NCBI RefSeq assembly: GCF_000003815.2
Contig: NC_049983.1
Span: forward strand, 23,491,494 to 23,555,493
DNA from: Branchiostoma floridae
Lineage: Eukaryota; Chordata; Leptocardii; Amphioxiformes; Branchiostomatidae
Length of the DNA: 64,000 nt
Reading direction: 5' to 3'
Shown here one piece after another: positions 44,901-55,212 of the stretch. How positions within the stretch are numbered: the stretch's first letter is position 1; each line of letters begins with the position of its first letter. The translations under genes and the position numbers were made by a program. The notes under the pieces are model-generated. The model was not told the DNA's origin, did not search any database, and saw nothing but the letters and a program-made list of their open reading frames with translations.

Positions 44901-47900
44901 AGATGTCCAGGAGTCAGGTCCGGAGGATGAAGAGGAGACAGAAAAAAGCTCAGATGGAGCAACAGGCAGCCGGAACACAAGAGTGAGTACTAGTATACCA
45001 TAGTATAGCTATCCTCCTACGCAGGGACATCCAATGGCGAAACCGCCTGTCTGGATGTAAGCTGCTTTCTCAACCGTCACACTTTGTTCCTGACCACCCG
45101 GCTTATGAATATTAATGAGCTTACCCTTATGTATATGCGAGACCCCTTTTGAAAACTAAAAGGCCTAATGATTCTCTGATTGGCTGACAGCTGGTTTGGG
45201 GGTGAATGTCCACAGCAACTAAGGGTTACGGTTGAAAGAGCAGGGTACATCCAGACAGGCAGTTTCGCTGTTGGATGTCCCTGTGTAGGAGGATGAGTAT
45301 AGCAGGGGCTTTTGTAGGAAAAAATTTCAGAACCAAGTAAACGGAGTGATGCAGGAACTGGGTTTGCCCTCATCCACAGGAGTTTTAGAGAGCTTTAAGT
45401 TGAAATGGTGAATTCTAAGGTTTACAGAGGGATGGCTAAGTTTGTTACCAGAAGCTCTGGGGAAGATATTTTGAAGTTCTACCAATCTGATGAAATAATT
45501 TTCAGAACTACAACTTATAAAGTTATGGCCTAAACCAATCTGCTGTTATGTAATCCCCCAGGGTGCCAGAGCCAGTGACAGGACAGTTTCCCACTCTGGA
45601 GAACCTCCTACAGAGCCCCTCCAAGCTGTCACAGGGAAAAGTGGAAGGCAGTGAACAGAACAAGGACAAAGATAAGAGTACAGACAAGAAGAACAATGGC
45701 CCCAAACAGTCACCAAGTCACACAGGAATGAATATAAAAGTAGAGACACCATCACAGAAACAGAAAGCTGGGAACAAGGAAAAAGAGTCTATTTCTCCAA
45801 CTAATTCTTGGGGAATGAAGGACTCTACAGGCAAGAAAGCGTCCACCCCTTCTACTCAAGTGGGACAGATGGAACCTCAGACTGGTAAAACAGTAAATGG
45901 AGGAGACATGAGCTCACCTGTATCTAAGAAAAAGAAGATAAAAAAGCAGCAACAAAGTCAAGAGCAGTCTGTAACAGAGTCACCAAAGTCTTCCAAACAA
46001 ACACCAGAAAAACAGCTAGACTCTGATCTAAAGTTGTCCAGTCCGAATGCTGAGGCAAAATCGAACCAGGCTACTACTCCAAGCCCAGTGAGCAAAAACA
46101 AAAGGAAAAGACCCCATGCTACACTGGAGCAGCCGTCACCAGGTCTTCCAGTTAATCCTAAGCAACACAGCGCTGATTCAAACAAAACTACTGATGCTTT
46201 GCTTAAGGGTGACTTGGAACAGGTAGAAGTAACTCAAGATGAGAGTGGCAACGTGTCAAAGAAAAGGAGAAGGAAAAGACGCAGCAAATCCAAAGAACCA
46301 CCTTCTGAAGGCTTGGCAGAGTCTAAGGAAGATACAGAAGACTCAAAGAAGCCAGTGAATGTAATCCAGGTGAATGTAATCATAAGTCCAACAGGTAATG
46401 GAGAACAGGTAGGAAATACTGAAGGAGAGATAAGCACACCTGGGGATGGTAAGAAGAAGAGGAAACAGAGAAAGGCCAAGAAAGTTGTGACACCTGAGAA
46501 GCAAGAACCCCATGCACCTGTTGAACCATCACCCAAAAAACCCAAACTGCAAAACCAACCTGACCTGTCAGGAGGCGCTGCTAAACATGCAATAGAAAAA
46601 CAAATGTCCACATCTTCTGTTTCTCCTACCAGTCCTACTGGTGAAGAATCTAGTCCAGCTAAAAAGGCAAAGAAGAAGAGAAAGAATCCTTTGGTTTCAG
46701 AACAGGGCAGTGGAAAGAAAACAGCAGAAGAGAACATTTTGTCAAATGCAGAAGAGACACCAGCAAAGAAAGAAAGACTTTCTGTAGAGCAGAATGAAGC
46801 TGATACAGGTGCACAGCCAACAGGTGCCCTGAAAAGGAGGAGGAGGGCAAGAGGGAAAAGAAAAAGAACAACATCTGAACAGGTACATGTATGATTTAGT
46901 TGCTTATAAGACTGGCTTTGCATCTTTTTTTCACCTTAAAGTTTGTGCCATTCTTGCATGTAAAAAACTAAAATGTAGAATGCTATTCTTTGTACAGAGG
47001 TCAGAAATGACTGTTCTCTGTACTAGCCTGGGTGCCATCCTCCAAAGGTAACACTGGCTCAAAACGGTCAACAAAATCTTTTCATGGTATACATAGTCAG
47101 CGGTTACCCAGAGAATGGTACTCAGGCTATCTCTACACTACACTACTGTACACCCTATCTGTGTAGAAATTGGACTGAGAAATTTTCCCAGTGGAAGCCA
47201 AAAGGAACATCACAAGACTATTTTTCTAGTTACATTAATTTTGCATTGTTTTCTCTAACTTTAGAGTCAGTCTTCAGAGACAGGAGCCAGTACTACAGTT
47301 AAGTCTGGCTCAGAGGAGGGTGTTACAGTCAGTTCTGCAAAACTTGAGGTAAGTTGTCAGTGCTGGTCTGATCAGACTAGTTTCTGCATGCTGCTGGTAG
47401 AAGTTGCACTGATATGGGATGTAAAGCCGGAGATCCCATGTTTTAGGAGAGCCACACCTTTAATATGTTAATGATCCCATTACACTTATCAAAAACAGTA
47501 GGTGTTCATCTCGATGTGAATCAAATCTTACAGTCTGGTCTTATAGTAATAGTATAAAACTGGTGCGTTATGCCTTCAATTAGGATACCACTTATGGAAA
47601 ACAGACACAATTGGTCTCACTGGTGTTTCGCCACTCTGTTATGCCAATGCCTTACCAATGTTATGTTAGATTGAGACACCCTAGGTTCCTATTTTTAGCA
47701 CCAGCACCACTTGCCAAGTTCATGTCCGACCCTCCCTGTCTAACTCTGACCTGATACGGGAGCCCATGTGGTTCTTACCTCCTCCAGGTGCTGATGTTAC
47801 ACCTGAGACAAACAATGCCCCATTGTTCTTATACACCTGAATTAGTCGGTAGGGTTTCACTGTGAACCACAATGGCAACAGACTCAATGACATGTACATG

Positions 47901-48597
47901 TACCAAATGTGACTTGAGTTTAGACTGTTCCATTTTGGGAGTGGGGAATTGTTTTTTTTCATTTGTTTTGAAAGCCTGCTAAGTGATTTACTTTTTGTGA
48001 TATTTATGTAACCAAAATACAAAAATTATTTCTAATACTTTTATTAAATCTTGAAAATAATGTAACATGTAGCATTTTTGTATATTAAACTTTAACACAT
48101 GTTATTTTAATCTAAAGCAAAAAAGTTCTTTTCTGCTGATGAAGTATTTAAGTGTTGTTTTCTTTATCTTATTTTCAGGATGAATCGGCAACTACTTTGT
48201 CACCAAAGAAGAGAAAGAGAAGAAGAAGAAACAGACATAAGAAGGATGCCATGCCAGGGGAAGAGTGGTACGTACCAGGAAATTAGACTTTCTTCAAAGA
48301 TTATGAACCAAAGTCATGACTGGATTTTAATTTTTTGTAGGAACTTGGAATTGTCCAGGGTTTGTGACTAGAGGGTTGCATTTTGTATTTGACACAACTT
48401 CTGGCATGCCATGAGGCATGCATGTATAGTACAAAATGACTACTTACAACGGTTACCTCTCATTCATAACATCAGGCCACACAAGACAAACACACCTGTC
48501 TAAATCAAGTTCTTTGTTGTACATGTAATTCTATTGCAGCTGAATTCACTTTTCAGAAAAGTCTGTGTTTTCTGTCTTTCTACAGAAGCTGGTTTGA
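41959..48597 (+). CDS. Lys/Ser/Gln-rich basic protein, probably nuclear or nucleolar; not recognised
   Basis: Exons: 41959-42116, 43903-44048, 44778-44982, 45562-46882, 47265-47348, 48179-48271 (or 48267) and 48586-48597. Junctions are GT-AG and in frame, giving about 690 residues. The N-terminus (MAEVGSLQVDHSYKRVVESW, FPDLF) is the only ordered-looking part. The rest is low complexity with polyQ, SRSQVRRMKRRQKKAQ and many KKKRK-type clusters that could be nuclear localisation signals. There are repeated SP-rich blocks but no enzymatic motif. The start at 41959 (AAGATGG) is preferred over an in-frame ATG at 41926. If the sixth exon ends at 48267 the stop TGA forms across the junction; if at 48271 the end is KLV stop. 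A family name cannot be given. Confidence 0.7.
42350..43595 (+). mobile_element. 5'-truncated LINE encoding RNase H, (AAC)n tail
   Basis: An open frame to the stop at 43432 encodes an RNase H domain with the expected acidic residues: VIFTDGSALGNPGP (Asp), YEGELEGLHLAID (Glu), LLLCDCKSA (Asp) and GNEIADKEAK (Asp). A CANCGAVETTNHFLYHC zinc-binding end follows. The reverse transcriptase is missing. The 3' UTR ends in about nine AAC units at 43565-43593. It is inserted in intron 1 of the Lys-rich gene, same sense. Other tails of the family occur at 2518, 10240 (minus) and 41385 (plus). The intact frame suggests a recent insertion. Confidence 0.8.
44042..44440 (+). repeat. Tandem repeat of about 120 bp that includes the tail of an exon
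   Basis: Three to four units share GGCATGACACACCAAATTT, a GTGTCAAAA-type middle and a GTTTGTTTG run. Each contains a copy of the exon 2 end (AGAACCAGCAG) followed by a donor-like AAGGTGGGG or AAGGTAGG. Confidence 0.65.
45004..45302. mobile_element. MITE with about 70-bp inverted arms
   Basis: ATCCTCCTACGCAGGGACAT at the left mirrors ATGTCCCTGTGTAGGAGGAT at the right. Continuing pairs include GCCTGTCTGGATGT with ACATCCAGACAGGC. Lies in an intron of the Lys-rich gene. Confidence 0.65.
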
Positions 48598-51350
48598 CTC
48601 AGGCTGACAATTAAAGAAGCAGCAACCTCAAGACCTTAAATGAAAGAGTTATTTCTTCTGAGTTTAGAACAATCGCTAAGTGCCAATGTGTATTACGTAA
48701 AACTGTGTAGGCAGTGTCAACAACAGAGTAAGACTACTTTAGGATGAAAAGTATAGATAGAATACCCAAACATGCTTTTTTTAGTTAAAAGCTAATTAAT
48801 GTTGCAATATACCATAAATCTACTAAAAGTTGCATTCATTTTTCAAATTTAATGTTCCCCACAAACACATATAGTTGGCTTGTGCTATTGCCAAAAGGGG
48901 GTGGATGATGTACAAAATGATTTTGCTTAAAATAAATGACACTAACTTAGTGCAGAAGAAAGAGTGTCCTATATAATACTGCTAATCTTGAAATCAATGA
49001 ACCAATGATAATGATCACTATTTAGAATCATTGCATTGCCCTTGTAGTATAGGCATTTCACTTAACATTGATACATGTATGACCAAAAATCTTCCATTTG
49101 TAAAACAGTAGAGCTTGACTTGACTTTATTAAGATCCACATTTAGCTAACATTATTTACATTTAGCAAATTTTTGTCTTGATTTTGTACATGTTTAAGAG
49201 GTAGGTAATGTATGCATAACTCTGGAATTAGTTATGTCATTTGTTTGACCACTTACATTTGTAGTCGTTCATTTAGTTAAGACTGTGTAAGGCCCATATG
49301 CATATGTTATTAGTTAGAGTTGCATCTACAAAAAGTCATTCACAGTTAGCCTTTTGAGTACAAAACAGGAAAATCTATGTTTTTTTAATTACTAGATACT
49401 TTTAATTATGTTGATGCATTGTGTGAAATTTATAGGTTTTAAAATGTTTTATTGTTATTATTGACATTATTTGTTTGTGTTCTTCATTTTGAGGGCCAAG
49501 ATGATTTTTAATGTTTCCTGTTTTATAGATAATTCTCTAGAGGAAAAAAAAACATTTGTTGACTTTGGTTGGAAGTACTCAAATTTGCTTTCATTTCAGT
49601 AAACTGCCAATATTCAGAAACTAAAAAGATATATTCATTTACTTGCTTGTTTTCATATCATATTACATGTAAGTGTATGAACTACATGTAAGCTTTGACT
49701 TCATACACGTTCTGGTTCAGAGTTAATTAAGTTGATAGGAACATTCGGTTATTTTGATCAAGGAGGTTAAAGTTCTTTAACCTCCTTGTTTTGATGTTGT
49801 TACATTGTTAGTTTTACCCAAGTTGTGTTACAATCTTCAGAACAAATATCTAGTCATCAATAAGTACAAACCTTGAGCAGATTTTATAGCATTCTGTAAC
49901 TGCTGCATTTTATTTTCCTTCTCTAACAGAAAAATATGATTGCTTTTGAATATTTAAACATTTTCTTACATTGACACAAGCATTATAGTCAGAGTTTATG
50001 CAACCTGTTGAAATTACATAGAGACATAAAGATCATTTCTGTTGTTTGAAACCCATTCTTTATAGTCTGTTGCCCCATAGAGTTTAGAGATTGTATGGGT
50101 AGTGTGTTGTTATCCACTGTGTCTAGGGTAAGGTATTGGGAGCTGCTGTGGAACCCACACCTTTCCCTCACAACCAAAGTCAGGTGTCCATATCCATATT
50201 TACACTTGAATGGAGTGAGAAATGCTGTATCTGTATCTGTATCTATAGAGCCGGTATAACCACCCTTTGGCCTAACACACCAGCTCCGCAGGCACACGGC
50301 GCGGCAGCAGCTGGTTATATTACACTGAAGGACCCGTCACACCTAACTGTTGCACATCTATCTGCAAGATGATGCCCCTACTGTGCTTGGTGATAACACA
50401 TTCCACTCTACGATAGTTCTGGGAAAATACAAATTTTTGATTGTAACACATCAATCCTAGGTTACATTTGCTGTGCTAAGTGTCTTTCCCCAGGACACGA
50501 CATTGGTGGCATGTCAGTGATTTGGAATGCAGGACCTTTAGGTTCTGAGCCACACCTCCTTACCATTACTCCAACACGATGCCTTTTGTCTGCAGTTTCA
50601 ACTGTGACCTTTTTTGTGTGGATTCTCCTGTCGATTCGACAGATGAGCAGGCAGACAGGCATTTACCTGTTTGTCTGACCTGCACATGGCTTTTTATGTT
50701 GAAGGAGGGGTGTGCAATTCCTCCTCCACCCTCTCGTCTACTGGAGCACTTAACTCACAGGGGCAACTATATGCAACGTGTGAGGCGGCTCCAGCAGATG
50801 CAGCTTTGTTGTACGGAGTATCCGTCTCCTAGGAGGACTTCCAACCAAGGATGTAAGGGGTTCCTCCTACCCCCAACTGTGACTACGCAAGCTAGAAATT
50901 TACCTTTCATTTCTTTCCAAAGACTTTGTTTAACCACGATGCCGTTTCAACCTTGGCAATGGCTGGTTGCTGGGTTCATTTATTTACCCTCAGGCTATGC
51001 TGATTTAATTATATGAAGGACATTGTTGGGAAACTGGTGTGAGCCTGCGAATAAGAAAAAGAGTTGGGGGGGGGGGTTGATGCACTCGTGTAATGTCTGC
51101 TTTTGTGGCGCCATGAAAATAACTTAATGTAACGTTAATGACTTGAGTATGCCGTTACCACGAAGAAGAGTTCCGACGAAGTAAATTGATAATTAACCCA
51201 TTGTATCACCACAGCTAACTGGGTAACAGTCGTTTTAATCATTTAAACAAATCAACCACCGTTTGTGTGTATTCTACTAATCCCAATTGCCTGCTAATTC
51301 AGATACACCAGGTGAAAACAAGCTTGATTTAGGAGTGTCGGGCTCGCAAA
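48598..51350. other. Intergenic sequence, 3' UTR and old repeats
   Basis: AT-rich sequence follows the Lys-rich gene; an AAATAAATGAC polyadenylation-like signal lies near 48930. A SINE-like remnant lies at about 50455-50585 (minus; CCTGGGGAAAGACACTTAGC). No credible exon seen. Confidence 0.5.
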
Positions 51351-51364
51351 GTGTAGTGTTCCAG

Positions 51365-51652
51365 GGAGTGTTATGTTCTAAAGTTGAAATTCTGTTCTAA
51401 GGTTCTGTTCTAACGTTCCATTTTAGTGTTCTGTTCCAGTGCTATGTTTTAATGTTGGAATTCTGTTCTAAGGTTCTGTTCTAACGTTCCGTTCTAGTGT
51501 TCTGTTTCAGTGTTATGTTCTAATGTTGGAATTCTGTTCTAAGGTTCTGTTATAACGTTCCGTTCTAGTGTTCTGTTATAAAGTTGAAATTCTGTTCTAA
51601 GGTTCTTTCTAAAGTTCCGTTTTAGTGTTCTGTTCCAGTGTTCTGTTCTGAA
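51365..51652. repeat. Minisatellite built on GTTCTGTTCTA
   Basis: About 280 bp of 10-12 bp variants (GTTCTGTTCTAA, CGTTCCGTTCTAGT) with a higher-order period near 70 bp. Related to the array at 56382-56728. Confidence 0.75.
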
Positions 51653-53212
51653 AACAGTGGCTTTAATCGCTTAAAATCACATCAGCCACAGTTTGTATTT
51701 ATTCTGCTAATCCCGATTGCCTGCTAACTCAGATACATCAGGCGAAAACGAGCGTGATTTAAGAGTTGACACAAACAAACTACAGTTCCAGGGCCAGTTT
51801 GTCACGAGTGTCGGGCGCACAAAGCGACTGTTTGAACGATGATAGGTCAAGTGGTCCGTAGTCACATATTACCTCAGCTACTGTTGATAAGACCCGCGAT
51901 AGTGTCACCAACACAAAGCAGGGCAAACTTCGGCAGAACAACTGTGCGGTGACAAATTTGCGTTTGCGTAACTGCTCGCTTGTGTAACACCAAGAGGGGG
52001 TTATATTTGTCTTGGCTGTTTGGGTAAAAGGAGTGAATGGAGTACACGGTTGTTTAAATGTTTTGTATATAATTAAGAAAACTGCAGGGAAACAGAAGCC
52101 TTGAAATTATTACTTTTTTCGCAAACTCTTCACAAAGTTTAAATGTCATAAATATTCCTTTTGTTAGCGCATGATTTGTGATCGCAGAACAATGTAGATC
52201 AACAATTGCAAGTCACGTTTTTGCTGCAATTTGGTTACCGCACACAACGGTACGGGGGATTGTAAAAAAGGACTGCACATGTGAGGATTACGTAATGTCC
52301 AAGCAGCTGTAAGGATTCTCCGGGGTTTTGTGCCTGTTTTGGTACTATTTGGTATTGCTCTTCTGTAGTCAAATATTGTATTTTTCATGGCTCACTTTGC
52401 CTTCTCCTACAAAAAGTTCCAATTTACCATACTCAAATACAATTCTTTCTATACAACTCGATAAAAAAAAGTACATTTACTTCCGAAAATAAATCTCCGT
52501 TTTTACCCAGTTGTAAAGATTGAATTGTATTTGGATATTGTTTACCTGGATGTCTTACCTTCATGAAGAAATGTACTATTCTGTACTAGAAAGCTGTGCT
52601 AAATGTTGCCAAAACACTGTTATTACATTTCCTTAGAGATTAGTGGTTCACAGCGACTACTACAGTTTTACCTGAAAGACGGAGAAGACGAAAGAAAACA
52701 TTCTTACGAAACGAAATGGCGTAAGATGAATCATCACTGAGAAGGACTGTAAAAATATAGTAGCAGATTAAAGAATCAAAATCTCGCAAAACTCATCCTT
52801 GTCGACCAGAGGGATGCAAATATCAAATCAAAATGTCCGGAAGAACTTTCATCGGAGCCCACCCTTATCAGATCCCGGCCAGTCAAGTACTTTGTTATTC
52901 CCGCACAGGCGCCTCAGACTTTGGCCCAGATTGTCAGCTATCCTCGCTATTGTGCGTTTGTCTGAAGGAAAATAAAACATCTACTGATTTTGATGTCGTA
53001 GGCTATGTATCTCCCTTTGCAAAGAGTTTATTGGAAAAAAATCATCGTCTTCGGTAGCTTCTTCTTTTGAGATTTTTTTTTGGTCGGCACATATCCCTAA
53101 CGTTACCGGCGCAATGGCCAAATGAGGCGGCTGTTCGTCTCGCCGTTTCTAGAAGAATTTACAATGGTACATGCTGCTTTCTCTGCTTAGCACTCAGCAT
53201 TCAAGTGTGGTA
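51653..53212. other. Intergenic sequence with no gene recognised
   Basis: Unique-looking AT-rich sequence. Short open frames (for example 52833-53057) lack splice context or protein-like composition. Words from 51240-51330 recur at 51665-51760, flanking the minisatellite as a diverged direct repeat. Confidence 0.4.
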
Positions 53213-54273
53213 AGCCCCGGTCACAAAGCACGTACGATTTCTTGCGATGGCATATTCCGCATATCGTACGATGAGCGCAGTAAATCGCAGCAAAATCGTA
53301 AGCAAAATCTGCCATCGCAATGCATCGGATGATGTTCAAAATTTTTCCAGCGTCGCACGATTTTTCACTTGTGTCTCTTCTGTATAGCCGTCTGATTGCT
53401 TTTATGCTTCTTTAACCAACAAAATGTGGACATAGCTGTTGAATACCTTCGTATAATATCTTTAACTGTAAAAATAAATTAAAAAAGACCATGACAACAA
53501 GAGTATTACAAGCAAAAGTTCAAATCAAGCGTGAGTACTGGTATGGTTATCTCGGCCTGCTTGCCGGCTCTACGTGTCAGGCTCTTTCGAAGATCGTATC
53601 ATAATATGCTATCAACAAAAAGATGCCATCATACAAAAATCATATCATAAGCATTATATCATATGTATTTCCGACTCATAGAGCCTGCCTTTATGTTCGA
53701 GTTGTCCCCATGGTTATTACGATTATGGTAAAATGACCCAAGACCGACGAGAGCTGAGATTTGATCTAATTATAAACTCACGTGCACGAAGCGATCAAAC
53801 GATTGTCTGCATCACCTGTGCGGGGCGCGCTGTTCTCTGGTTGCGACTGTAGCAGTTGCGACTGATAAATTTTCCCCTTTCGTTAATATCTACAATATCA
53901 GGGAAAACTAAAACCATCACAACATGCTAAATATTCATAAATCTATAACCTCATCAGTAGACAAAAATTGCCGTAATGAATTCTGCTATGGGGGCAAATA
54001 AAATCTTACGACGATAGCGAAATTTTGAACATGTTCAAAATCCATTTCAGCTCTATTTTTCGTCATAGGATGCTCCCCGATTTACTATGATTTACTGCGA
54101 TTGACGCAGGTACGCTCTTATGACCTCATCGTACGATGCACTACGCGCTTTGTGACCACGGCTTTATATATTTAAACCATTGCTTCCGATTCTCCCCCGA
54201 CTTACGACGCACTGCGCTGATACTGCGCATCGGAAGGAATCGCAAGGAATCGTACGCGCTTTGTGACCGGGGC
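53213..54273. mobile_element. 1.06-kb DNA element with CCCCGGTCACAAAGC inverted ends
   Basis: Left AGCCCCGGTCACAAAGCACG and right CGCGCTTTTGTGACCGGGGCT-type end (read here as GCGCTTTGTGACCGGGGCT) are complementary. ATCGTACGA and TCGCAAGGAATCG-type words recur inside. A second internal end (GCGCTTTGTGACCACGGCT, about 54148-54166) suggests nesting. No transposase frame seen. Confidence 0.6.
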
Positions 54274-55212
54274 TGTAGCTGAACACAAAAATTACTAGTG
54301 CGCTGCCGGTGGACTAGCCCCCTGCTGTAGTGATTTCTGTGTGGCCCAGGGCTACTGAAACGGAGATGGGCGCCGCCCGATTTACCATCTTTAGACTACA
54401 TGTCTCTAACACTACGTACGGAAAGACGGCATAATTACTCTAAGTTGTCATTAATATGTTATGTTATTGCCTCGCCTGAAAACGTGTGACAAAATTGTAG
54501 AGCGTGTGTGCCTTAACCTTAACCCACAATGTAGACTTTGCACTTCGTCGCTACCCTACATACATCGCTCACTGTGTACCATACAAATGCACGGAAACGT
54601 ACACAGGAGTTACTTTATACTAGACCACATCTCAAATGCCTCGAAAAAATGGGTCGACTTGGTATAGTTGGAGTACCGCAAATACCGTGAGTGTGTGCGT
54701 ACACAATTTGCCCATTCTCTATCGCCGTGCTGATTAGTTTACGGTATTAAGCGGTATTAGATAGGGGTGCATTTGTTCTCCCGGTGAATGGGGCCCTATA
54801 AATGTGCAACTAGCTCCCTCCAAAGGGAGCTGTGGTTGCATTTCGACTTTGTTCTCAGGTTTTAGCTGGTGGACAAAGCCCGAGTGTTTGCGATAGGTGT
54901 ACTTAGCCAATGGTGGAAAGGACTTGGTATAATGTAATACCGCAGGATACAGTGATACAGTCTCGGGTGTCAGCCACAGGTCGCGGTAGCCTATTCAGAC
55001 CGGCGCAACTCTATCTTTGCCCCCGTGCAAACAAGCGTCTCGGGTGAGGCGTAGGCGCTCGGTTCGCGGGGGCACGTCGCGTTGCGAGGGTCGACAGAAA
55101 GGGGGGACACACACAACAAACCGGAGGAAGATTTTTTTCCCTCTCTTACGCGGAGAGGGGACTCCGCGATTTTAACAAGGGATTTCAGGAGGATGCATCA
55201 ACAGCTTTAACC
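54274..55212. promoter_or_regulatory. Upstream and 5' UTR region of the gene at 55.2 kb
   Basis: GC content rises from about 54950. GGCGCAACTC, CGGGTGAGGCG and CGCGGGGGCACG stretches precede the start codon, consistent with a CpG-type promoter. No TATA box is obvious. No exon seen at 54274-54900. Confidence 0.35.

Noticed and set aside
46234-46923. 229-codon antisense frame rich in Phe and Ser
   Set aside because: Antisense of Lys/Glu-rich coding sequence, which commonly stays open by composition.
50579-51016. 145-codon plus-strand frame
   Set aside because: Overlaps a SINE remnant, has no splice context and no protein-like pattern.
52833-53057. Possible small gene in the intergenic region
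   Set aside because: Ends near AT-rich sequence with no splice sites, no conserved motif and no signal peptide.
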